The notes under the pieces: generated by a model
The model's database searches: none
The model's input: the letters and a program-made list of their open reading frames with translations, nothing else
Told to the model about the DNA's origin: nothing
Assembly (NCBI GenBank): GCA_910587285.1
Contig: CAJULM010000010.1
Location: 11,953 to 75,952 of the forward strand
DNA from: an uncultured Oscillospiraceae bacterium
GTDB lineage: Bacteria > Bacillota > Clostridia > Oscillospirales > Oscillospiraceae
DNA length: 64,000 bases
Direction of reading: 5' to 3'
Shown: in pieces, positions 32,688 through 40,821 of the stretch
Numbering within the stretch: the first letter of the stretch is position 1
Layout of the letters: each line of letters opens with the position of its first letter
Position numbers and translations under genes: made by a program

Positions 32688-32747
32688 GCCTGGACCGTAA
32701 AATTTTGGAGTACGAGCAGGACTGGGACTGAGAGAGGAGGAGTCGCC

Positions 32748-33812
32748 ATGGAGCTTGGGCGGCTGCACACGCTGCGCCGGGCGCTGCACGGCTGCCCGGA
32801 GCGCTCCGGACAGGAGGAGCGCACGCGGGCGATGCTGATGGAATTTTTATCTGAGCACACCACGTTGGAGCTGCGCCCCTGCGGGGCAGGCTTCTACGCC
32901 GCCCACCGGGAGGAGGGCGGGCCCAAGCCCCCGGTGGCGCTGCGGGCGGACTATGACGCGCTGGCGCTGCCCGGCGGGGGCGCGGCCCATCTCTGCGGCC
33001 ACGACGGACACGCCGCCGCCCTGTGCGGCGCGGCCCTCTCCGTTGAGGGGGAGCAGCTGGGGCGAAACGTGTTTTTTCTCTTTCAGCCTGCCGAGGAGAC
33101 CGGAGCCGGGGCCGCGGGCTGCCTGGAGCTGTTTGACAAGGAGCGGGTGGAGGAAATCTATGGCGCTCACAACCTGCCCGGCGTGCCGTTAGGGCAGGTG
33201 GTCACCCGGCCCGGGACCTTTGCCTGCGCCTCCCAAGGCATAACCCTGTCCTTTCAGGGGCGGCCCACCCATGCCGCCTATCCTGAGCACGGTCTCTCCC
33301 CCGCCCAGGGGGTGGGGCAGCTGCTGTGTGCCCTGCCGGAGCTGACGGACCCCGCCCAGTACGGCGGCATGACGCTGTGTACAGTGATCGGGGTGGAGAT
33401 GGGGAGCCGGTCCTTTGGGGCGGCCGCCGCCCAGGCGCAGGTGCGCCTTACCCTGCGGGGGGAGCGGGACCAGGATTTAGAGCGCCTGTGGGCGGAGCTT
33501 CTCCGGCTTGCCGGCTCTCTGGCGGAGGAATACGGCCTGGGCTTTGATTACCAGATCCAGGATATCTTCCCCGCTACGGTGAACGACTCGGTCTGCGCCC
33601 GGCGTGTGCTGGAGCGGTGCGGCGGAAAGACGTTAGCGGAGCCCATGCGCTGGAGCGAGGACTTCGGCCGCTATCTGCGCCGCTGTCCGGGCGCGTTTTT
33701 CGGAATCGGGGCGGGGGAGGACTGCCCGCCTCTGCACACCAGGGACTACCAATATCCCGACACGCTGCTGGAACCCGCCGTGGCGGCGTTCCGTAGCCTG
33801 CTCCTTGGCTGA
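32748..33812 (+). CDS. M20 family amidohydrolase
   Basis: A 354-residue M20D-type metallo-amidohydrolase. ALRADYDAL and HLCGHDGHAAALCGAA near residues 64-99 supply metal ligands, FLFQPAEETGAGA contains the catalytic Glu pair, and AHNLPG and HTRDYQYPD the other ligands. The family removes acyl or amide groups from amino-acid conjugates, such as N-acetyl-diaminopimelate or p-aminobenzoyl-glutamate; the substrate is unclear. ATG 32748 has GAGAGGAGGAG upstream. It lies after a terminator and has no close partner. Confidence 0.88.
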   Translation: MELGRLHTLRRALHGCPERSGQEERTRAMLMEFLSEHTTLELRPCGAGFYAAHREEGGPKPPVALRADYDALALPGGGAAHLCGHDGHAAALCGAALSVEGEQLGRNVFFLFQPAEETGAGAAGCLELFDKERVEEIYGAHNLPGVPLGQVVTRPGTFACASQGITLSFQGRPTHAAYPEHGLSPAQGVGQLLCALPELTDPAQYGGMTLCTVIGVEMGSRSFGAAAAQAQVRLTLRGERDQDLERLWAELLRLAGSLAEEYGLGFDYQIQDIFPATVNDSVCARRVLERCGGKTLAEPMRWSEDFGRYLRRCPGAFFGIGAGEDCPPLHTRDYQYPDTLLEPAVAAFRSLLLG

Positions 33813-33840
33813 GGGAAAACGTTCCTCTGCGGCGGTGTCC

Positions 33841-33869
33841 TTGTATTTGGTCGAAAAATGTTGTACAAT
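33841..33869 (+). promoter_or_regulatory. Promoter of the nucleoside kinase gene
   Basis: TTGTAT (33841-33846), 17 bases, TACAAT (33864-33869). Confidence 0.62.
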
Positions 33870-33901
33870 AGAGAAAACAGCGTTGAAAAGGAGGCCCTCC
33901 A

Positions 33902-35572
33902 ATGGTAGAAACAAGCATGATTCAAGTCACTGTGGACGGCGAGGCCCGCGCCTATCCCTATGGAACGACCTACCGCGCCATCGCGGCGGATGTTCAGGAC
34001 CGTTATCCCAACGACATCCTGCTGGTCAACCGGGACGGAAAGCTGTGCGAGCTCCACAAGCGGCTGGACCGGGACTGCACGCTGCGGATGATCACCGCGC
34101 GGGATGTGCCCGGCATCCAGACCTATGAGCGCAGCGCGGTGTTTCTGATGCTCAAAGCGTTTTACGACGTGGCGGGCCGGGAGAACGTGGAGCGCATTTC
34201 CGTGGGGTACTCCCTGAGCCGCTCCCTCTTTATCCGCGCCCAGGGCGATTTTGTGCTGGACCAGGCCCTGCTGGACCGGGTGGAGGAGCGGATGCGGGAG
34301 CTGTCCGCCCAGGCCCTGCCCATCGAAAAGCGCTCCATCAGCACCGACGACGCCATCGAGCTCTTTCGGCGGGAGGGGCTGGTGCACAAGGCGCAGCTGC
34401 TCAGCTTCCGGGTGAACTCCCACGTGAACGTATACGAGCTGGACGGCTTTGTGGACTACTTCTACGGCTACATGGTGCCGGACACCGGCTACGTCCGCTG
34501 CTTCGCGCTGGAGCTGTTTGAAAGCGGCTTTGTGCTGCGCCTGCCCACGCTGAAGGACCCCGACCATTTAGGGCAGTTCCAGCCCTCGGTGAAGGTGTTC
34601 CGGGAGCTGTACGACTCCACGCTGCGCTCCGAGGCGCTGCACGCCTCCAATGTGGCGGAGCTGAACACCACGGTTTCCCAGGGCGGGGCCACGCCGCTGA
34701 TTCTGACCTACGAGGCCATGATGGAGAAGAAGATCGGCGACATCGCCGCGGTCATCGCCGCCCGGAAGGAGGTCCGCTTTGTGATGATCGCGGGGCCTTC
34801 CTCCTCCGGCAAAACCACCTTCTCCCACCGGTTGTCCACTCAGCTGCGTTCCTGCGGCCTGCGGCCCTACGCCATCGCCACAGACAACTATTTTAAAAAC
34901 CGGGAGGACACCCCCCGGGATGAGAACGGGAACTATGACTTCGAGGGCCTGGGGGCCATGGACGTGGAGCAGTTCAACGCGGACATGGTGCGGCTGTTGA
35001 ACGGAGAGACGGTGGAGCTGCCCTCCTTCAACTTCAAAAAGGGCCAGCGGGAGTATAACGGGAACTTCCTCACGCTGAAGGAGGGGGACGTGCTGGTCAT
35101 TGAGGGCATCCACTGCCTGAACGATCAGTTCACCTATGCTCTGCCCCAAGAGAGCAAGTACAAAATCTACATCAGCTGCCTGACCACGCTGAACATCGAC
35201 GACCACAACCGGATTCCCACCACCGACGCCCGCCTGCTGCGGCGGATTGAGCGGGACGCCAGGACCCGGGGCTACAGCGCCCAGGCCACAATCAAAATGT
35301 GGCCCTCAGTCCGGCGGGGGGAGGAGAACAACATCTTCCCCTTCCAGGACAGCGCGGACATGATTTTCAACTCAGCGCTGATTTACGAGACATCCCTGCT
35401 CAAGCCCTACGTTCAGCCGCTGCTGTTCGGCGTCCCACGGGACAGCGAGGAGTACATCGAGGCCAAGCGCCTGCTGAAATTCCTGAACTACTTCCTGCCG
35501 ATTCCGGCGGACAATATCCCCAAAACCTCCCTGATGCGGGAGTTCATCGGCGGGGGCTGCTATCACGCATGA
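33902..35572 (+). CDS. TGS-domain nucleoside (uridine-like) kinase
   Basis: A 556-residue fusion. The first 60 residues (IQVTVDGEARAYPYGTTYRAIA) form a TGS/ubiquitin-like domain, followed by a region like the editing/SAD domain of threonyl-tRNA synthetase (HKRLDRDCTLRMITARD). From about residue 290 lies a PRK/Udk-type kinase: Walker A MIAGPSSSGKTTFSHRL, DNYFKNREDTPRDENGNYDFEG and VLVIEGIHCLN. It likely phosphorylates a nucleoside; the exact substrate and the purpose of the synthetase-like part are unknown. The start ATG 33902 has AAAAGGAGG upstream. Confidence 0.85.
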   Translation: MVETSMIQVTVDGEARAYPYGTTYRAIAADVQDRYPNDILLVNRDGKLCELHKRLDRDCTLRMITARDVPGIQTYERSAVFLMLKAFYDVAGRENVERISVGYSLSRSLFIRAQGDFVLDQALLDRVEERMRELSAQALPIEKRSISTDDAIELFRREGLVHKAQLLSFRVNSHVNVYELDGFVDYFYGYMVPDTGYVRCFALELFESGFVLRLPTLKDPDHLGQFQPSVKVFRELYDSTLRSEALHASNVAELNTTVSQGGATPLILTYEAMMEKKIGDIAAVIAARKEVRFVMIAGPSSSGKTTFSHRLSTQLRSCGLRPYAIATDNYFKNREDTPRDENGNYDFEGLGAMDVEQFNADMVRLLNGETVELPSFNFKKGQREYNGNFLTLKEGDVLVIEGIHCLNDQFTYALPQESKYKIYISCLTTLNIDDHNRIPTTDARLLRRIERDARTRGYSAQATIKMWPSVRRGEENNIFPFQDSADMIFNSALIYETSLLKPYVQPLLFGVPRDSEEYIEAKRLLKFLNYFLPIPADNIPKTSLMREFIGGGCYHA

Positions 35573-35576
35573 TAAA

Positions 35577-35638
35577 AAACCGGCCCTGCTCAACGGGAAC
35601 AAGTCTTCCAAACTTGTCCGGCTGAGCAGGGCCGGTTT
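35577..35638. terminator. Large convergent terminator
   Basis: AAACCGGCCCTGCTCA (35577-35592) pairs perfectly with TGAGCAGGGCCGGTTT (35623-35638); a second small stem ACAAGT/ACTTGT lies in the loop. A/T flanks allow use from both sides. Confidence 0.85.
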
Positions 35639-35660
35639 CTTTATATGGAACGGCGGTTCA

Positions 35661-37040
35661 TCAGGTGGAGGCTTCAGATTGGTCCTCCAGCTTCTGGAAA
35701 AACTGGTCAATCTTCTCCTTGATCTCCGCGGGCTTGAGGTATTTCAGCAGATAGCCCGCCGGCTTTAGGGCGAGCAGCTTTCTCACCACGTCTGGGTCGC
35801 TGCGGCCGGTGAGGAAGATGACGGGGATGTTGGCAAAAGCGGTCTCTGAGCGGAGCATTTCCAGCGTCTGCTTACCGTCGCACACCGGCATTTCGTAGTC
35901 CAGCAGGATCAGGTCGGGGCGGTTCAGGGTGATGGCTCGGATGGCGGCCACGCCGGACTCTGCCAGGGTGGTGTCGTAATCCCCGTCCAGCAGGTTTTTC
36001 ATGGCCTGCCGGATGGTCATGGAGTCGTCCACCACCAGGATTTGCCGCTTCGCGTTTTCACCCGTCTGGGTTTCGCGCTTCATTAAGTACTCCTCTACCT
36101 CGGTCAAGGCGTTTTCGTGCTCAATGGGGGTGCCCACGCCGCTCTCCAGCAGGTGGGGGGCGATGACGCAGAAGGAGAAATAGCCCGCGCCGCTGGTGTT
36201 GAACAGCAGGCTCACCTGGGGCTTTTTCCGCTGGAAGACCTGCTGGAACTGGTCGTAGGACAGCAGATTTTCCTCAATGAGCTCGTATGAGCTCACCTCG
36301 GGAAAGTGTTCCATGACGCGCCCGGCAAACTGCCGCGCCGTGTACCGGGTGGCGTTGATGAGCATACTGTCCAGCTTGTTGGTCTGGAGGCCCATGATCT
36401 TTCCCACCGTGTTGAGCAGCAGCTTTTCCTCGAACACCATAAGGATTTCCTGGCGCTTATCGTCTGCCGGCGTGCCGTAGACCAGGCGGTAATAGATGCC
36501 ATCCCCAAATTTTTCCCCGCCGTAGGAGTCGCTGATCATCTGTGATTCCAAGTGGAACATATCAAACACCAGTTGAACGATGACCTTCCTCATGGCCTTG
36601 CGTTCTTCCTCGGGGAGCAGGTGATCCCAGGTGCTGATCCCATCCCCCGTGATGGCTTGGTCTTCGGTGAGGGTGTGGCCGATGAGCCACCCTGCGCAGA
36701 CGCCCAGGAAATGATCCACCGCCTCCAGGGAATAGTTCGACTGTTCCAGCTCCAGCTCCAGGGCCGGGAGGGTGTTCTCCCGAAAGCCCCGATGGATGGC
36801 CCGGTGGTGTTCAAGCCTCTTGTAGCCGATGGACTCCATGTAAGCTTCCTCGTCCTCAAAGTGCCGCATGGCGTGGCCCTTGAAGTATTTGACACCCTCC
36901 TGGGAGATCCACTGGCTGTCCTTCTCCTCCTCCCGGAACGTGAATAACTTGTTAATGATCTGGAAAAGCCTGCGGTGCTCTCGGTCGATGGTGTCTACCC
37001 CGATGCAGAATTCCTCTCGCCATTCAAATTGGCCGTCCAT
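35661..37040 (-). CDS. Bacteriohemerythrin / receiver-domain fusion protein
   Basis: A 459-residue cytoplasmic protein. Residues 1-135 form a hemerythrin domain with the full set of iron ligands: His22, His60 with Glu64, His79 and His83, His122 with Asp127. Residues about 160-325 resemble the CheX/CheC fold (weak; the usual catalytic Glu and Asn are not evident). The last 120 residues are a receiver domain with DLILLDYEMPVCDG. AGGAGGAG lies seven bases before ATG 37040 (MDGQFEWREEF). The protein may link oxygen or iron sensing to phosphotransfer. It is transcribed alone. Confidence 0.85.
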   Translation of the reverse strand: MDGQFEWREEFCIGVDTIDREHRRLFQIINKLFTFREEEKDSQWISQEGVKYFKGHAMRHFEDEEAYMESIGYKRLEHHRAIHRGFRENTLPALELELEQSNYSLEAVDHFLGVCAGWLIGHTLTEDQAITGDGISTWDHLLPEEERKAMRKVIVQLVFDMFHLESQMISDSYGGEKFGDGIYYRLVYGTPADDKRQEILMVFEEKLLLNTVGKIMGLQTNKLDSMLINATRYTARQFAGRVMEHFPEVSSYELIEENLLSYDQFQQVFQRKKPQVSLLFNTSGAGYFSFCVIAPHLLESGVGTPIEHENALTEVEEYLMKRETQTGENAKRQILVVDDSMTIRQAMKNLLDGDYDTTLAESGVAAIRAITLNRPDLILLDYEMPVCDGKQTLEMLRSETAFANIPVIFLTGRSDPDVVRKLLALKPAGYLLKYLKPAEIKEKIDQFFQKLEDQSEAST

Positions 37041-37115
37041 AATAAACTCCTCCTCATGCTGCCGGCGCTGAGCGCTTATTTTTGATGGACGCACCTGTTC
37101 TGGTGCCTTTTCCGC

Positions 37116-37144
37116 ATTATACCACAGACGCGGTGACAAGTCCA
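37116..37144 (-). promoter_or_regulatory. Promoter of the hemerythrin gene
   Basis: On the minus strand TGGACT (37144-37139), 17 bases, TATAAT (37121-37116), with a TGTGG before the -10. Confidence 0.5.
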
Positions 37145-37189
37145 TGGCAAAGCGCGCTGGCGAGTGTGAAAAAATAAGGCGTCAGCCCC

Positions 37190-37218
37190 TTGACAGAGGA
37201 GGTCGGATGTGCTAACAT
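37190..37218 (+). promoter_or_regulatory. Promoter of csoR-copA
   Basis: TTGACA (37190-37195), 17 bases, TAACAT (37213-37218). The CsoR operator lies directly downstream, over the start of transcription. Confidence 0.8.
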
Positions 37219-37223
37219 AACAC

Positions 37224-37240
37224 TACCCCCCAGGGGGGTA
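37224..37240. promoter_or_regulatory. CsoR-type operator
   Basis: TACCCCCC-A-GGGGGGTA is a perfect inverted repeat with the G-tract layout of CsoR family operators. It covers the expected transcription start of the copper operon, so the apo-repressor would block initiation. Confidence 0.85.
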
Positions 37241-37265
37241 TATGAAAGGCGCGGGAGGGATGAAT

Positions 37266-37526
37266 ATGATGGCCGATGAAAAAACAGTGCTGCGGCTGCT
37301 GAAGACCGCTCGGGGCCAAATCGACGGTATTATCAAAATGGTGGAGGAGGACCGGTACTGCATGGACATCTCCCAGCAGCTCACCGCGGCTGACGCCATG
37401 CTGCGCCGGGCCAACCGGGAAATTCTATCCGCTCATCTGAAGCACTGCGTGGAAAACGCCAGGGACGACAAGGAGCGGGCGGATAAGATTGACGAGCTGG
37501 TGAAGGCGCTGGAGAAGATACTGTAA
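37266..37526 (+). CDS. csoR: CsoR-family copper-sensing repressor
   Basis: An 86-residue all-helical DUF156 protein. The Cu(I) ligands Cys32 (RYCMDIS), His57 and Cys61 (HLKHC) match the C-H-C pattern of CsoR, separating it from RcnR/FrmR-type relatives. Copper binding would release it from the operator at 37224-37240. The start ATG 37266 has GGGAGGG seven bases upstream; ATG 37269 and 37260 are possible. It precedes the copper ATPase by 122 bases with no terminator between. Confidence 0.9.
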   Translation: MMADEKTVLRLLKTARGQIDGIIKMVEEDRYCMDISQQLTAADAMLRRANREILSAHLKHCVENARDDKERADKIDELVKALEKIL

Positions 37527-37648
37527 GAAGCGCGACAATAGGCGCATAGGGACGGGTTTTGCCCGAGTCGGAGAGAAGACGGCCCGTAATGCGCCCAATG
37601 GTCGCGTGATAACGCCGCACTTCAAAATAGAAAGCAAGGTGAAAACCA

Positions 37649-40222
37649 ATGAAGCAAAAATTTAACGTCACCGGCATGACGTGCTCCGCCTGCTCCGCCC
37701 ATGTGGACAAGGCGGTGCGAAAGCTGGACGGCGTGTGCGAGGTAAATGTGAACCTGTTGGGCGGCTCCATGACGGTGGACTGGGACGGGGCGCTCACCTC
37801 CGACGAGATCGTGTCCGCCGTGGAGAAGGCGGGATACGGCGCGTCCCTGCCCGCCGCTGCCGGCCAGAGCGCGGCCCCGGCCAGGCCCGCCGCAGACGCC
37901 ATGGAGGACGACTTGAAGAACATGAGGAGTCGGCTCATCGCCTCCTTTGTGTTTCTGATTCCCCTGTTTTACCTCTCCATGGGCCATATGATGGGCTGGC
38001 CCATCCCCCACTTTTTTCACGGGCCGGAGAACGCCCTGCTCTACGCGCTGACCCTGTTTTTGCTCACTGTGCCCATTATGGTGATCAACCAAAAGTACTA
38101 CCGCGTGGGGTTTAAAACGCTTTGGCATCTGTCCCCCAATATGGATTCCCTGATTGCCGTGGGCTCGGCCGCCGCCGTAGTGTACGGTGTGGCCGCCCTG
38201 TACTGCATCGGCTGGGGGCTGGGCCACGGGGACCTGGCCCTGGTGAACCGCTACTCCATGGACCTGTACTTCGAGTCGGCGGGGATGATTCTCACCCTGA
38301 TTACCCTGGGCAAATATATGGAGACCCGCTCTAAGGGCAAGACCGGCCAGGCCATCGCCCGGCTGATGGATTTGACCCCCAAGACCGCCACCGTCCTCCG
38401 GGATGGTGGGGAGGTTGAGCTTCCCGTGGAGCAGGTGCAGGTGGGGGATTTGGTGCTGGTTCGCCCCGGCGCGTCGGTGCCGGTGGACGGGGTGGTGGAG
38501 GAGGGCGCGTCCAGCGTGGACGAGTCCGCCCTCACAGGAGAGTCCATCCCCGTGGACAAGGGGCCCGGCGACACGGTGATCTCCGCCTCCCTCAACAAAT
38601 CCGGTGTGCTCACCCTCCGGGCGACCCGGGTGGGCCAGGATACCACCTTAGCCCAGATGATCCGCCTGGTGGACGAGGCGGCGTCCTCCAAGGCCCCCAT
38701 CGCCAAGCTGGCGGACAAGGTGGCCGGGGTGTTCGTCCCCGTGGTGATGGTCATCGCCCTGGTCACAGCTGTGATTTGGATGATTGCCACCGGATCGGTG
38801 GAGCGGGCGCTGACCTCCGGGGTGGCGGTGCTGGTGATTTCCTGCCCCTGCGCCCTGGGCCTGGCCACCCCTGTGGCCATTATGGTGGGCACCGGCAAGG
38901 GGGCGGAGCACGGCATTTTGGTGAAGTCCGCCGAGGGGCTGGAGCACCTGCGCTCCGTCACCACGGTGGTGCTGGACAAGACGGGCACCGTCACCCAGGG
39001 CAAGCCCAAGGTGACGGACGTGTATCCCTTGGGGCGGGCCACAGCGGAGGAGCTGTTGTGCGTGGCGGCCTCCCTGGAAAAGCCCTCCGAGCACCCCTTG
39101 GGGGCGGCCGTCGTGGAGGAGGCCGGGAACCGAAATATCCCCCTGGCCCCGGTGACGGGCTTTGAGGCCGTCCACGGCAAAGGGGTGCGTGGGACCATTC
39201 AGGGCGCGGCCTACCTGGCGGGCAACGCCGCCATGCTCAGGGACGCCGGGGTGGCGCTGGGCCAGGACGCCATGATTGCCGACGAGCTGGCCAAGCAGGG
39301 CAAAACGCCCCTGTTCTTTGTGGAGGACGGCAGGCCCATGGGCATCATTGCCGTGGCGGACACGGTGAAGGAGACCAGCCGCGCGGCCATTGAGGGCTTC
39401 CAAAAGCTGGGCCTGAAGGTGGTCATGCTCACCGGCGACAACAGGCGCACCGCCGAGGCCATCGGCCGGGAGCTGGGGCTGACGGAGGTTGTTTCCGAGG
39501 TGCTTCCCGCCGACAAGGAGCGGCAGATTGCCGCCCTCCAGGAGCGTGGAGAGAAGGTGGCCATGGTGGGCGACGGCATCAACGACGCCCCCGCCCTGGC
39601 CCGGGCGGACGTGGGCCTGGCCATCGGCGCGGGGGCGGACGTGGCCATCGAGAGCGCGGACATCGTACTGATGAAGTCCGACCTGGCGGACGCGGTGACG
39701 GCGGTGGAGCTGTCCCGGGCCACCATCCGCAACGTAAAGCAGAACCTGTTCTGGGCGTTTTTCTACAACGCCGTGTGCATTCCGGTGGCGGCGGGGCTGC
39801 TGGTGCTGTTCGGCGGGCCTCAGCTCAACCCCATGATCGCCGGGGCGGCCATGAGCTTCAGCTCGGTGTGTGTGGTGGCCAACGCCCTGCGCCTGCGGTT
39901 CTTCCAGCCCAGCCTGGGTGGGAATAAAACTGGTGTTTCACGTGAAACAGAAAAAGAGGCGTGGAAAAAAACGAATGTTTCACGTGAAACAGGGAAATTG
40001 GAGGAAGGGAGGGAACCCGTTATGGAGAAAAAGGTCGTTATCGAGGGCATGATGTGCCAGCACTGCCGCGCCCACGTGGACAAGGCCCTGAACGCCATCC
40101 CCGGCGCGTCCGCCACGGTGGATTTGGAGAGCAAGACCGCCGTGGTGTCCGGCGACGTGGCCGACGAGGCCATCCGTGCCGCCGTGGAGGAGGTCGGGTA
40201 TCAGGTGGTGTCCATTGCCTGA
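37649..40222 (+). CDS. copA: Copper-exporting P1B-type ATPase with N- and C-terminal metal-binding domains
   Basis: An 857-residue Cu(I) export ATPase. The N-terminal HMA domain has GMTCSACSAHVDKAV (Cys12, Cys15). The core shows TGESIPVD, SCPCALGLATP (metal site), DKTGTVTQGKP (phosphorylated Asp), SEHPLG, and GDGINDAPALA. After the last span an unusual hydrophilic linker of about 45 residues contains VSRET twice, encoded by two perfect parS palindromes. A second HMA domain follows (GMMCQHCRAHVDKAL). An internal ATG at 40022 with a strong ribosome binding site could also release that domain on its own. It is under CsoR control. Confidence 0.95.
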   Translation: MKQKFNVTGMTCSACSAHVDKAVRKLDGVCEVNVNLLGGSMTVDWDGALTSDEIVSAVEKAGYGASLPAAAGQSAAPARPAADAMEDDLKNMRSRLIASFVFLIPLFYLSMGHMMGWPIPHFFHGPENALLYALTLFLLTVPIMVINQKYYRVGFKTLWHLSPNMDSLIAVGSAAAVVYGVAALYCIGWGLGHGDLALVNRYSMDLYFESAGMILTLITLGKYMETRSKGKTGQAIARLMDLTPKTATVLRDGGEVELPVEQVQVGDLVLVRPGASVPVDGVVEEGASSVDESALTGESIPVDKGPGDTVISASLNKSGVLTLRATRVGQDTTLAQMIRLVDEAASSKAPIAKLADKVAGVFVPVVMVIALVTAVIWMIATGSVERALTSGVAVLVISCPCALGLATPVAIMVGTGKGAEHGILVKSAEGLEHLRSVTTVVLDKTGTVTQGKPKVTDVYPLGRATAEELLCVAASLEKPSEHPLGAAVVEEAGNRNIPLAPVTGFEAVHGKGVRGTIQGAAYLAGNAAMLRDAGVALGQDAMIADELAKQGKTPLFFVEDGRPMGIIAVADTVKETSRAAIEGFQKLGLKVVMLTGDNRRTAEAIGRELGLTEVVSEVLPADKERQIAALQERGEKVAMVGDGINDAPALARADVGLAIGAGADVAIESADIVLMKSDLADAVTAVELSRATIRNVKQNLFWAFFYNAVCIPVAAGLLVLFGGPQLNPMIAGAAMSFSSVCVVANALRLRFFQPSLGGNKTGVSRETEKEAWKKTNVSRETGKLEEGREPVMEKKVVIEGMMCQHCRAHVDKALNAIPGASATVDLESKTAVVSGDVADEAIRAAVEEVGYQVVSIA
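39934..39949. promoter_or_regulatory. parS site 1 (ParB/Spo0J binding)
   Basis: TGTTTCACGTGAAACA, identical to the 16-base Firmicutes parS consensus. It lies in the coding sequence of copA and reads V-S-R-E-T in frame. Confidence 0.9.
39976..39991. promoter_or_regulatory. parS site 2 (ParB/Spo0J binding)
   Basis: A second perfect TGTTTCACGTGAAACA, 42 bases from the first (start to start, four helical turns), again reading V-S-R-E-T in copA. Confidence 0.9.
40022..40222 (+). CDS. Putative internally initiated CopZ-like copper chaperone
   Basis: In frame inside copA, ATG 40022 is preceded by AAGGGAGGG at 40005-40013 with an eight-base spacer, as good a ribosome binding site as those of real genes here. 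Translation from it would give a 66-residue HMA protein beginning MEKKVVIEGM with CxxC-type ligands in GMMCQHCRAHV, the size of a CopZ chaperone. Production of the free domain is inference; the whole copA frame remains open through it. Confidence 0.5.
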   Translation: MEKKVVIEGMMCQHCRAHVDKALNAIPGASATVDLESKTAVVSGDVADEAIRAAVEEVGYQVVSIA

Positions 40223-40245
40223 ATTCCTTTTTTGTAAGGAAAGGG

Positions 40246-40274
40246 AACCGAAAAAGAGCTTTAGCTCGCTGACG
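40246..40274 (+). repeat. Dispersed hairpin repeat, copy 2
   Basis: AACCG then a stem GAGC-TTTA-GCTC and GCTGACG. It matches 12423-12450 except for one inserted A and paired changes that keep the stem. A small hairpin TTCCTT/AAGGAA precedes it. Confidence 0.6.
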
Positions 40275-40315
40275 TATGGGTTGGCTGCTGAGAAGGGCCA
40301 GCCCCAGAACGCGGC

Positions 40316-40356
40316 AAAAACCCCGGCGCGGTCGTTTAGGCCGCGCCGGGGTTTTT
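40316..40356. terminator. Convergent terminator after copA
   Basis: AAAAACCCCGGCGCGG (40316-40331) and CCGCGCCGGGGTTTTT (40341-40356) form a 16-base perfect stem. The minus-strand membrane protein ends inside it. Confidence 0.88.
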
Positions 40357-40818
40357 ATAGTTGAGGCATAGGATAAAGTTGATGACCGTGGAGACGAGGT
40401 GGCAGATTGCAAACCCTGCCGCCGCCAGCAGGGCGGGGCCGTTTTTCCGCGCCAGCGCAAAGCTGAGAAACGCCCCGCAGGGGGCAAGGCAGAGCGTCAA
40501 AATCACGGCGGGGCGGGTGATTCCGGCATAGTAGGCCGCCCACCCGGCGAGGTACAGCGCCATGCACAGGACGCCGCCCACCGCCCAGCCCTTTATAGGG
40601 CCGCCCCTCGCCCGATTGACCACAGCGCACAGCGCCGCGGCCATCACAGCCTGAAGAACCTGCCCCACACCGTCCAGCAAAGGCGTGACGGACTCCGCCC
40701 GCAAAATATCGTTGGCCGGGGGAGCTGTGAACCATACAAAATTTGGAAGCATTATCAGCAGGAACCACCCCAGTCCCCACGGGTCAAAGCCAAACCTGTA
40801 ATTTCTCAGCGTCCACAT
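40336..40818 (-). CDS. Hypothetical membrane protein
   Basis: A 160-residue protein with about four spans (WGLGWFLLIMLPNFVWF, VLQAVMAAALCAVV, WAVGGVLCMALYLAGWAAYYAG, PAVILTLCLAPCGAFLSFALA) and a further C-terminal hydrophobic stretch. The FGFDPWGLGWFLLIMLPNFVW start is reminiscent of small uncharacterised membrane proteins in clostridia. It starts three bases after the GNAT stop and its own stop lies inside the terminator. The ribosome binding site is poor, so translation may depend on coupling. Function unknown. Confidence 0.68.
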   Translation of the reverse strand: MWTLRNYRFGFDPWGLGWFLLIMLPNFVWFTAPPANDILRAESVTPLLDGVGQVLQAVMAAALCAVVNRARGGPIKGWAVGGVLCMALYLAGWAAYYAGITRPAVILTLCLAPCGAFLSFALARKNGPALLAAAGFAICHLVSTVINFILCLNYKNPGAA

Positions 40819-40821
40819 GGC

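Noticed and set aside
37527..37648. Second promoter or small gene between csoR and copA
   Set aside because: Only a weak GGCGCAT/ATGCGCC inverted repeat is seen; there is no consensus promoter, terminator or reading frame with a ribosome binding site.
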